Assembly (NCBI GenBank): GCA_026991885.1
Contig: JALXAQ010000166.1
Span: 1 to 51,341 of the forward strand
DNA: 51,341 nt
Direction of reading: 5' to 3'
Origin: Thiotrichaceae bacterium
GTDB lineage: Bacteria; Pseudomonadota; Gammaproteobacteria; Beggiatoales; Beggiatoaceae
The translations under genes were made by a program, and so were the position numbers. The notes under the pieces are model-generated. The model was not told the DNA's origin, ran no database searches, and was given only the letters and a program-made list of their open reading frames with translations. Shown here piece after piece: positions 44,843 to 51,341 of this stretch. Positions within the stretch are counted from its first letter, which is position 1. Every line of letters begins with the position of its first letter.

Positions 44843-45718
44843 CTACAAATATTCCCACCCAGATCGCGTATATTCCTTTAACCAGCCATCATTAATCACT
44901 TCGATTTTATTGTCAAACATATTTTGCCAATCTATCAACACTAGACAGCCTTCAGGCAAAACAGCGCCTTTTCCCCAGGTTAATTCGGCGATTTTGCACG
45001 TTTGCGTCACATTATTGTCAAAATATTGTAAATGAAAAGCTGTATTAGTGTGTCCGTAAAAATGAAAAAGGGGTTTGTGAAGCATTAAAAAATCATTGAT
45101 TTCTGGCATACCAAAGCCTTTCTCCTCAAAATCTCTTGGGCTATCGTGGGTGATAAGGATGTCTATACCCTCCTGACTCACTTTGGCATTTTTTTTTAAT
45201 TTTTCTAACGCCACTTTTTCATACGCTTGAATATACTTTTGGTTTGCGCCTGGGTTTTTATGGGCGGGAAGTCCGATTCTGCCCATGCCAACGATATTAA
45301 TACAAGCGTCTCCGACTTGGAAACTTTGTAACTCGCCCGTTTTGCAGATAAAAATGCGCTGGTAACAATCGACGGCAAATCGTGGGGCTTGAGTTTCTGC
45401 CTCTAAGTGATTTAAAAATTCCTGATCTTCGTGATTGCCCCTGACGCATACCAAATCACAGGCTAATTTTTTGAATAATCTTTCTAATTGAGGTTGTGGT
45501 TTGATAAAATAGCGATGAAATCCTAATTCGGTGGGATCACGTCGGGCATGTTGGAGAGTGGCTTTGTCCAAGAGATTGGGGAAAATACCCACATCACCAC
45601 ATTGGAGAATTAAATCGACTTTGATATTTTTCTCCCGTTGCAGCCTCTCGACTAATTTGAGACACAAAAAAATGCGTCCGTGTAAATCGGCAAAAACGGC
45701 AATTTTCATTTGGCTCAA
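44843..45718 (-). CDS. Calcineurin-like metallophosphoesterase
   Basis: A 291-residue cytoplasmic hydrolase with the complete dimetal motif set: AVFADLHGR (D, H), LQCGDVGIF (D), RGNHEDQEF (N, H), ILITHDSP (H) and FHFYGHTN (H). Substrate unknown; relatives hydrolyse cyclic nucleotides, dinucleotides or phosphoesters. It is divergent from the PARG-like gene with starts only 18 nt apart, which suggests shared regulation and perhaps related nucleotide chemistry. Confidence 0.85.
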   Translation of the reverse strand: MSQMKIAVFADLHGRIFLCLKLVERLQREKNIKVDLILQCGDVGIFPNLLDKATLQHARRDPTELGFHRYFIKPQPQLERLFKKLACDLVCVRGNHEDQEFLNHLEAETQAPRFAVDCYQRIFICKTGELQSFQVGDACINIVGMGRIGLPAHKNPGANQKYIQAYEKVALEKLKKNAKVSQEGIDILITHDSPRDFEEKGFGMPEINDFLMLHKPLFHFYGHTNTAFHLQYFDNNVTQTCKIAELTWGKGAVLPEGCLVLIDWQNMFDNKIEVINDGWLKEYTRSGWEYL

Positions 45719-45736
45719 CCTAAGGAAAATAATTTA

Positions 45737-46573
45737 ATGAAAAAGACTGAAAGAGCATCAATTGCACAAGAAACGCTTAAGATAATAAAGGATGGGTACT
45801 ATTTTTCAGAAGAGGGTATCCAAATAAACATCTCTCATGATATTGAGCAATGCAAAGCCAATACGACACTTTATAGGCCTGATGAATTTGATAAGCAAGC
45901 TATATCAACTCAATTTGTACCGCAAACGACAGAAATTGAAGTGCTCAACGACACCTCTTTATCAGTCGCACGTCAGATGGTTAATGAGGGCAAATACCAG
46001 CACATTGTCTGCTTAAATTTTGCCTCAGCAAAAAATCCTGGCGGCGGTTTTTTAGGGGGTAGTCAGGCTCAAGAGGAAAGCTTAGCCCGCTCATCGGCAC
46101 TGTATGGCAGTTTGCTTAAAATGAAAGAATATTATGAATATAATCGAAAAGGGAAAAGCTGCTTATATTCAGACTATATGATATTCTCTCCAAATGTGCC
46201 GGTATTTAGAGATGATGCCGGAAAATTGTTGCAACAACCCTACTTGCTCTCTTTTATTACAGCACCTGCGGTTAATGCTGGTGCAGTACGGAAAAATGAG
46301 CCTAAGAATATCAAAAAGATTAAATCGGTTATGATAAGCCGAGCGGAAAAAGTGCTTTCTGTTGTCGCACATTGTGATGCTTTAATTTTAGGCGCGTGGG
46401 GTTGTGGCGTTTTTCAGAATAATCCGGTTGACGTTGCTGAAATGTGGTTTACGCTTCTAAAAGAAAATCCTCTATTTGTCAATAGATTTAAGAAAGTATC
46501 TTTTGCGGTGATTGATGGACAAAAACGGGGGATTTATCAGACGTTTGTTGATAAATTGGGTGGCACGTTTTGA
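45737..46573 (+). CDS. Microbial-type poly(ADP-ribose) glycohydrolase-like protein
   Basis: A 278-residue protein of the TIGR02452/DUF2263 family, the bacterial relatives of poly(ADP-ribose) glycohydrolase with a macrodomain-like core. Key elements are seen: VCLNFASAKNPGGGFLGGSQAQEESLARSS, in which the GGG loop and the QEE glutamates bind and cleave ADP-ribose, and ILGAWGCGVFQNNP, the second ADP-ribose loop. It removes ADP-ribose from targets. The start at 45737 has AAGGA about 10 nt upstream; a longer frame from 45710 overlaps the divergent gene. No ADP-ribosyltransferase is next to it. Confidence 0.88.
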   Translation: MKKTERASIAQETLKIIKDGYYFSEEGIQINISHDIEQCKANTTLYRPDEFDKQAISTQFVPQTTEIEVLNDTSLSVARQMVNEGKYQHIVCLNFASAKNPGGGFLGGSQAQEESLARSSALYGSLLKMKEYYEYNRKGKSCLYSDYMIFSPNVPVFRDDAGKLLQQPYLLSFITAPAVNAGAVRKNEPKNIKKIKSVMISRAEKVLSVVAHCDALILGAWGCGVFQNNPVDVAEMWFTLLKENPLFVNRFKKVSFAVIDGQKRGIYQTFVDKLGGTF

Positions 46574-46575
46574 TG

Positions 46576-46692
46576 AGTACAACGGATTAACGGAATAAAC
46601 GGATTAAATATACAATAGATTCATATTAATACAATAGATTCATATTAGCTTTCTGTTTTTTAAATCCGTTTATTCCGCTAATCCGTTGTACT
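46576..46692. repeat. Inverted repeat with GAGTACAACG ends (MITE-like)
   Basis: A 33-bp arm (46576-46608, beginning AGTACAACGGATTAACGG) is matched in inverse at 46660-46692 with about two differences. The centre has two direct copies of ACAATAGATTCATATTA (46612 and 46631). The outer ends resemble those of the element at 50017-50124. It separates the PARG-like gene and holC, convergent genes, so it may also end both transcripts. Confidence 0.85.
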
Positions 46693-46697
46693 AATTA

Positions 46698-47129
46698 TTA
46701 ACGATGAATCTCATGCGTTTTCAACATCAAACCATTTCTACTATAAAAGCGATAACGACTTCTCCCAGCCTCTCGCGCCTTATGCGTATCATCAACAATT
46801 TCAGCAATTCGTTTAAATTCTTCAAAAAACGGTGGTACTGCCTCAGTTAAATTGATTAATACATCGAAACCTTCGCAGACTTGTTCCCTATAACCGATTT
46901 GTATCGGGGCTGAGGATAACACGTCCGGGTAAATATCATGTGGTAAAAAACTCTCATCTTTAAATATCCAGAGCATGACATCAAGTTGCTGGGCTTGTGC
47001 TATAGAATGGGTTTGGATATAAACCCGGTAGCCTTGATACCAGGCCTTATCAACCAATTGGCAAGTGAAACGTGTCGATGCTTGCCGAGATTGTGTATGC
47101 AATATATAAAAATCAACTTGGGGCTTCAT
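46698..47129 (-). CDS. holC: DNA polymerase III chi subunit
   Basis: A 143-residue clamp-loader accessory protein that links SSB to the psi subunit. Recognisable by VDFYILHTQSRQASTRFTCQLVDKAW, VYIQTHSIAQAQQLDVMLW, and FLPHDIYP. The start ATG 47129 (MKPQVDFY) fits the family; an upstream in-frame methionine at 47150 adds seven poorly matching residues. It lies downstream of pepA as in many gammaproteobacteria, but valS, which usually follows, is absent. Confidence 0.93.
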   Translation of the reverse strand: MKPQVDFYILHTQSRQASTRFTCQLVDKAWYQGYRVYIQTHSIAQAQQLDVMLWIFKDESFLPHDIYPDVLSSAPIQIGYREQVCEGFDVLINLTEAVPPFFEEFKRIAEIVDDTHKAREAGRSRYRFYSRNGLMLKTHEIHR

Positions 47130-47142
47130 AGTTATGTACCAA

Positions 47143-47166
47143 GCGTGCAAGATACGCCTTGCACGC
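47143..47166. other. Hairpin between pepA and holC
   Basis: Perfect 9-bp inverted repeat GCGTGCAAG / CTTGCACGC around 6 nt, within the 74-nt pepA-holC gap. It lacks a T run. Confidence 0.5.
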
Positions 47167-47203
47167 CTGCCAATTTGTGAATATTAATAAATATTTAAAA
47201 AGT

Positions 47204-48739
47204 CTAATATTCAATCTGTTCGTTTAGGATATATAGTTCATCCTCATTGATATGATCAATGAGATATTGCGTCAAAAGTGGCACTGGACGACCAGTCGCT
47301 CCTTTTTCTTTTTTATCGCTCACCCACGCTGTTCCCGCAATATCCAAATGTGCCCAGTGGTATTTTCGGGTAAACCGCGACAAAAAGCAGGCAGCCGTGA
47401 TAGTACCTGCGTCACGTCCACCGAGGTTGGCGATATCAGCAAAGCGACTTTCAAGTTGATCTTGGTAATCATCCCATAAGGGTAATTCCCAAGCCCGATC
47501 TCCGCTGAATTTGCCAGCACTCACTAAATCATTGGTTAAAGGGTTGTGGTTAGTCAATAAGCCGTGAGCATGTTTGCCTAAAGCGACTACACACGCACCC
47601 GTCAAGGTGGCAATGTCGATGACAACATCAGGATTGTAACGCTCTGCATAAGTCAGTGCATCACATAAAATCAGCCGGCCTTCGGCATCCGTGTTAAGAA
47701 TTTCAATGGTTTGTCCTGATAAGCTGGTAACAATATCACCCGGTTTTACCGCTTTACCACCGGGTAAATTTTCTACCGCTGGTATAATACCAACAAGGTT
47801 CAAAGGCAATTGTAATTCCGCGACGGCTGACATCGTACCTAGCACAGCCGCAGCACCACTCATATCATACTTCATTTCGTCCATATCTTTCGAGGGTTTT
47901 AGAGAAATGCCACCTGAGTCAAATGTGACCCCCTTACCAACAAGGACAATCGGAGCCGCGTTCTTTCTAGTAGCCGCCTGATATTCTAAAACAATCATGC
48001 GAGGTGATTCATTACTTCCTTTGGAAACCGCCAGCAAGGCTTTTAAACCTTGTCTTTCTAAATGGTTTTCTAAAAGGACTTTACAAGAAAGGTCTTCATG
48101 TAAAGTACACAGATTTTTAGCCTGTTCAGCTAAATAGCTCGGTGTACATATATTTCCGGGTAAATTGGCTAAATCTTTGGCGAGCTTGACACCTTCTGCA
48201 ATTTTTTGGGCTTCACGACGGGCTTGTTCAGCGCGGGGTAATTCACGACGCGATGCCACTGTGAAAACGATTTTACGCAAGGGGCGGCGTGTACTTTCTT
48301 TTTTTGTTTTGAGTTTATCAAAAACATAGAGAGCAGATTGTGCCGTTTCAATGGCTTGGCGAATACGCCATGCTGTGTCACGTCCTCGTACATTTAATTC
48401 GGACAAATAACACACGACTTCCATGGAACCGGTTTCATGTAAAGTGCGTATAGCCTTTGTAACTATTTTACGATATTGGTTATCACCTAATTCACGCTCA
48501 CGCCCGCAACCCACGAGCAAAATACGATCGGCTAAGGTATTGGGCACATTGTGCAATAATAAGGTTTGACCTGCTTTACCTTCCAAATCTCCCCGACGCA
48601 AAATAGAAGAAATATGTCCTTCACTTATATCGTCAATTCGTTTAGCGACATCAGATAAACGACGAGGTTCATAAATGCCTACAACAACGCAAGCTGTCCG
48701 CTGTTTTTCAGGATGACCACTTTTTATATTAAATTCCAT
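47204..48739 (-). CDS. pepA: Leucyl aminopeptidase
   Basis: A 511-residue M17 dizinc aminopeptidase. The metal and catalytic motifs are intact: [17 protein letters not shown] (Lys, Asp), [11 protein letters not shown] (Asp), [14 protein letters not shown] (Asp, Glu, Arg). In E. coli, PepA also acts as a DNA-binding factor in plasmid resolution and carAB control; that is not testable here. The preferred start is ATG 48739 (MEFNIKSG); the longer frame begins with TTG at 48751. It is divergent from lptF, the usual gammaproteobacterial arrangement. Confidence 0.95.
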   Translation of the reverse strand: MEFNIKSGHPEKQRTACVVVGIYEPRRLSDVAKRIDDISEGHISSILRRGDLEGKAGQTLLLHNVPNTLADRILLVGCGRERELGDNQYRKIVTKAIRTLHETGSMEVVCYLSELNVRGRDTAWRIRQAIETAQSALYVFDKLKTKKESTRRPLRKIVFTVASRRELPRAEQARREAQKIAEGVKLAKDLANLPGNICTPSYLAEQAKNLCTLHEDLSCKVLLENHLERQGLKALLAVSKGSNESPRMIVLEYQAATRKNAAPIVLVGKGVTFDSGGISLKPSKDMDEMKYDMSGAAAVLGTMSAVAELQLPLNLVGIIPAVENLPGGKAVKPGDIVTSLSGQTIEILNTDAEGRLILCDALTYAERYNPDVVIDIATLTGACVVALGKHAHGLLTNHNPLTNDLVSAGKFSGDRAWELPLWDDYQDQLESRFADIANLGGRDAGTITAACFLSRFTRKYHWAHLDIAGTAWVSDKKEKGATGRPVPLLTQYLIDHINEDELYILNEQIEY

Positions 48740-48951
48740 GTTAATTTCCAATGTATTAAAATTACCCCTTTGGGAGCCAAAAATTTCTCATTATATCAGT
48801 TTTTCGTTTGAAATTTTTAATATAATGTACAAGCTAGCATTAATTGTATTCATTTATTTTAAATAACGCTAAAATAATGGCGTATGCAGTGTTTTGACAA
48901 GCCATTGTATTCATTTTTTTAAAAAAACGCAAAACAAAAGGAGCACTTTTT

Positions 48952-50049
48952 TTGATTATTAGTCGTTACTTATTTCGTGAAATACTACATATTTTATTAG
49001 CTTTGAGTGCATTATTGATACTGATTTATATCAGTCATCGGTTTATGAGCTATTTAGTACAAGCCTCAGTAGGCGATTTACCAGTGGCCTTTATTTTTAA
49101 ATTACTCGCTCTAAAATTATTAAGTGATTTGATGCTCATTTTACCCTTGGGATTTTTTTTAGCACTTTTGTTAACCTTGGGACGCTTATATAAAGATAAT
49201 GAAATTACGGCTATGGCAGCCTGTGGCATTGCGGTGCCTGTCACCAGTATCATCAGCTTTGCTGTTATTTTTGCGATTTTCATCGCGATATTATCTTTAA
49301 TAATAGCACCTTGGGCAGAAAAAAAAATGGCTATTTTACAAGTCAAATTAAATACGGTTGCTGAAGTCAGTGGTATTGCACCAGGGCGTTTTAAAGAGCT
49401 TTATCACGGTCAAGCTATTTTTTATATGGAAGAGATTGAAAGTGATACTATGCAAACCTTGTTTGTGCAAATTCGCTTACCTGAACAAAAGCAAGTTGTT
49501 TTGGTCGCTAAAGAGGGTTATCAAACGATGGAAGCTGGCCAATTGTTTATGGTATTTGTTGATGGTCATCGTTATGAAACCCAACGGGGCAGTTTGAAGT
49601 CTAATGTTATTAAATTTGCCGAGCATCGTATTAGAATCCCAAAACGCCTTGATGCTCCGGTTGGGACTGAACGTGAGGCACTATCGACTTATTCGCTGTT
49701 GTTTGCAGAAGAGACAGCCCTCCAAGCGGAATTGCAATGGCGTTTGTCTTTACCCTTATCTGTGATTTTATTGGCTGCACTGGCGATACCTTTATCGAAG
49801 ACCACCCCACGCCAAGGACAATATGCCAAAATAGTGCTTGGTATTTTGATTTATTTAATTTATGGTAATTTAATGAATGTGGGCACAAAATGGATTGAAC
49901 GTGGTGATGTTTCTCCTTGGATTGGGGTTTGGTGGGTGCATCTTTGTCTGTTGCTCATTATATTGGTTTGGTTTCATTTACCCTTTTTAAAAAATGAGGC
50001 GAGCCGCTGGTTGATGGAGTACAACGAATGGAGGACAACAAAAAAATAA
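48952..50049 (+). CDS. lptF: LPS export permease LptF
   Basis: A 365-residue inner-membrane subunit of the LptBFG ABC transporter that extracts lipopolysaccharide for export. Six helices in the usual pattern: three N-terminal, a periplasmic beta-jellyroll (~residues 130-245) and three C-terminal. It begins with IISRYLFREILHIL. The start codon is TTG at 48952, supported by AAGGAG (48938-48943) with 8-nt spacing; no nearby ATG is in frame. The last residues EYNEWRTTKK are encoded by the left arm of an inverted repeat (50017-50039), so the C terminus appears to be recruited from repeat DNA. Confidence 0.95.
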   Translation: MIISRYLFREILHILLALSALLILIYISHRFMSYLVQASVGDLPVAFIFKLLALKLLSDLMLILPLGFFLALLLTLGRLYKDNEITAMAACGIAVPVTSIISFAVIFAIFIAILSLIIAPWAEKKMAILQVKLNTVAEVSGIAPGRFKELYHGQAIFYMEEIESDTMQTLFVQIRLPEQKQVVLVAKEGYQTMEAGQLFMVFVDGHRYETQRGSLKSNVIKFAEHRIRIPKRLDAPVGTEREALSTYSLLFAEETALQAELQWRLSLPLSVILLAALAIPLSKTTPRQGQYAKIVLGILIYLIYGNLMNVGTKWIERGDVSPWIGVWWVHLCLLLIILVWFHLPFLKNEASRWLMEYNEWRTTKK

Positions 50050-50124
50050 AAAAAATTGATTAGAGTCATTACCTTTAAAATAAGTATCTGTGTTTTTATT
50101 CGTTGTCTTCCATTCGTTGTACTC
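50017..50124. repeat. Inverted repeat between lptF and lptG
   Basis: A 23-bp arm (50017-50039, beginning GAGTACAACGAATGG) is matched in inverse at 50102-50124 with one difference. Ends GAGTACAACG/CGTTGTACTC match those of the 46576-46692 element. The left arm codes for the lptF C terminus; the right arm ends 19 nt before lptG. Confidence 0.85.
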
Positions 50125-50142
50125 ATTTAACTCTTAAGAATT

Positions 50143-51219
50143 ATGAAAAAAATTGATATATATATTGGTAAAACTGTACTAGCCGGCATATTAATAGTTC
50201 TATTAGTGCTAGTCGGCTTATTTACCTTTTTTTCTTTTATAGATGAAGTGAATGATATAGGCAAGCGATCTTATGGACTATGGCAAGCCATTCAATATGT
50301 CGTTTTAGAAATTCCGCGACATATTTATGATGTTTTTCCCAGCGCTGCCTTACTGGGTAGTTTATTAGCTTTAGGGCTGTTAGCAAATAACAGTGAATTA
50401 ACGGTGATGCGGGCGGCTGGCGTATCCATTGTGCGTATTGCGATTTCTGTGCTGAAAGTTGGATTAGTATTAACTCTTTTAGCCATGTTGATTGGTGAAA
50501 CTTTAGCACCGAAGAGCGGACAATATGGTTATTATATGCGAGCGATTGCACAATCTGAAAATCAAGGTCAACAAATAGGATTTAGTGGGCGCTACGGTTT
50601 TTGGGCACGCGACGGTGAGGATTTTATCAATATTTCTTCTATTCGCCCTGATGGAGGCTTTGGTTCGATTTCCTTGTATCAATTTGATGGCGAGCAACAT
50701 TTACGTGGTATCACTTATGCCGAAACGGCTTATTATCAGGATGGACAATGGCAACTTTATCAGGTGGAAAAAAGCAATATTTCGCCTTTTCAAGTGACAC
50801 AGCAGTTTTTAGAAACGACAACATGGGAAGCGATATTAAACCCGGCATTGATCAAAATTGTTAAGGTGCGTCCACGCCAATTGTCTAGCTGGGGTTTGTA
50901 TAAATATATTGAATATTCGCGACAAAATGGGCAGCGCACGGCACAATATGAATTAGCTTTTTGGACACGCTTAAGTTATCCCTTAGTCAGCATTACGATG
51001 ATTTTTTTAGCGATTCCTTTCGTTTTTGGCTCATTACGCAGTGTGTCGGTAGGGCAACGTGTTTTGGTGGGCGCGTTAATTGGTATTGGTTTTCATATGC
51101 TGAATCAAGCGAGTGGTAGTATTGGTTTAGTATATGGTATTTATCCAATTATCAGTGCATTATTGCCTCCGATATTGTTTTTGATCATGGCTGTTGTATT
51201 GATGCGGCGTGTTGTTTAA
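50143..51219 (+). CDS. lptG: LPS export permease LptG
   Basis: A 358-residue partner of LptF in the LptBFG transporter. It starts with KKIDIYIGKTVLAGILIVL, has three N-terminal helices, LRAAGVS-like MRAAGVSIVRI, a periplasmic domain (~residues 120-260) and three C-terminal helices including ITMIFLAIPFVFGSLRSVSVGQR and GIYPIISALLPPILF. Length matches E. coli LptG (360). The stop TAA (51217-51219) lies inside the first unit of the tandem repeat that fills the right edge. The 93-nt gap to lptF is occupied by an inverted repeat. Confidence 0.95.
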   Translation: MKKIDIYIGKTVLAGILIVLLVLVGLFTFFSFIDEVNDIGKRSYGLWQAIQYVVLEIPRHIYDVFPSAALLGSLLALGLLANNSELTVMRAAGVSIVRIAISVLKVGLVLTLLAMLIGETLAPKSGQYGYYMRAIAQSENQGQQIGFSGRYGFWARDGEDFINISSIRPDGGFGSISLYQFDGEQHLRGITYAETAYYQDGQWQLYQVEKSNISPFQVTQQFLETTTWEAILNPALIKIVKVRPRQLSSWGLYKYIEYSRQNGQRTAQYELAFWTRLSYPLVSITMIFLAIPFVFGSLRSVSVGQRVLVGALIGIGFHMLNQASGSIGLVYGIYPIISALLPPILFLIMAVVLMRRVV

Positions 51220-51341
51220 CTACAGGGATAAGTCAAAATCTTTAACTACAGGGATAAGTCAAAATCTTTAACTACAGGGATTATTTTTTAGCAGGGATAA
51301 GTCTAAACATTAACTACAGGGATTTTTTTTTAGCAGGGATA
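51215..51341 (-). repeat. Tandem repeat, 26- and 43-bp units, right edge
   Basis: The reverse complement of the left-edge family. Two 26-bp units (TTTAACTACAGGGATAAGTCAAAATC) are followed by longer units with the A/T-rich insert (TTATTTTTTAGCAGGGA). It begins within the last codons of lptG and runs off the window. Confidence 0.9.

Overview
The window looks like a contig from a gammaproteobacterium, most likely a large sulfur bacterium of the Beggiatoaceae/Thiotrichales type. That placement is an inference. It rests on gammaproteobacterial housekeeping genes in familiar arrangements (holC-pepA divergent from lptF-lptG, plus glnE, trpA, ampD, speE, aguB and rnfE), on low GC, on abundant short palindromic and tandem repeats, and on multidomain AAA ATPases and repeat-rich secreted proteins between the housekeeping genes. 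No rRNA or other decisive marker is present. The same 26/43-bp tandem repeat family lies at both extreme ends in opposite orientation, which suggests assembly breaks at repeats.

Layout. 1-817: repeats without genes. 818-5050: an AAA ATPase-PD-(D/E)XK nuclease, then a von Willebrand A protein and a SWIM zinc-finger protein. 5185-6986: thyA split by a 1,007-nt group I intron that closely resembles the phage T4 td intron and carries a GIY-YIG endonuclease; the spliced product is exactly 264 residues. 7222-12269: five secreted-protein genes that look like a divergent chaperone/usher-like export system (three small subunits, an Ig-fold chaperone-like protein, an 877-residue outer-membrane barrel), followed by aguB. 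13125-20337: a membrane-anchored AAA/TPR protein, ampD, an epimerase/WecA-type transferase pair, an SUMF1-like lipoprotein, tRNA-Pro(GGG), and an unknown gene with a HEPN protein. 20354-24467: glgB, a small ORF, speE and nth.

24457-32862: a giant multidomain lipoprotein, then a two-gene AAA ATPase + DUF4435 module resembling the PARIS anti-phage system. This module lies between trpA and a 69-bp displaced copy of the trpA 3' region. trpA is preceded by a fused trpF-trpB. 32891-42901: a DUF945 protein, a nested palindromic element, an orphan Gram-negative sortase, a detached rnfE, tRNA-Pro(CGG), a small conserved protein with a possible ATT start, a broken gene, a secreted glycosidase with seven 43-residue repeats, and glnE. 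43166-51219: a secreted Ig-like protein, a metallophosphoesterase divergent from a PARG-like protein, holC, pepA, lptF and lptG.

The strongest candidates for new biology are the chaperone/usher-like operon (7222-12269), the PARIS-like cassette bracketed by the trpA duplication (27981-30318), and the td-type intron between codons 166 and 167 of a cellular thyA. Several short palindrome families sit directly at gene boundaries and supply the stop codons or last residues of nth, lptF and lptG.
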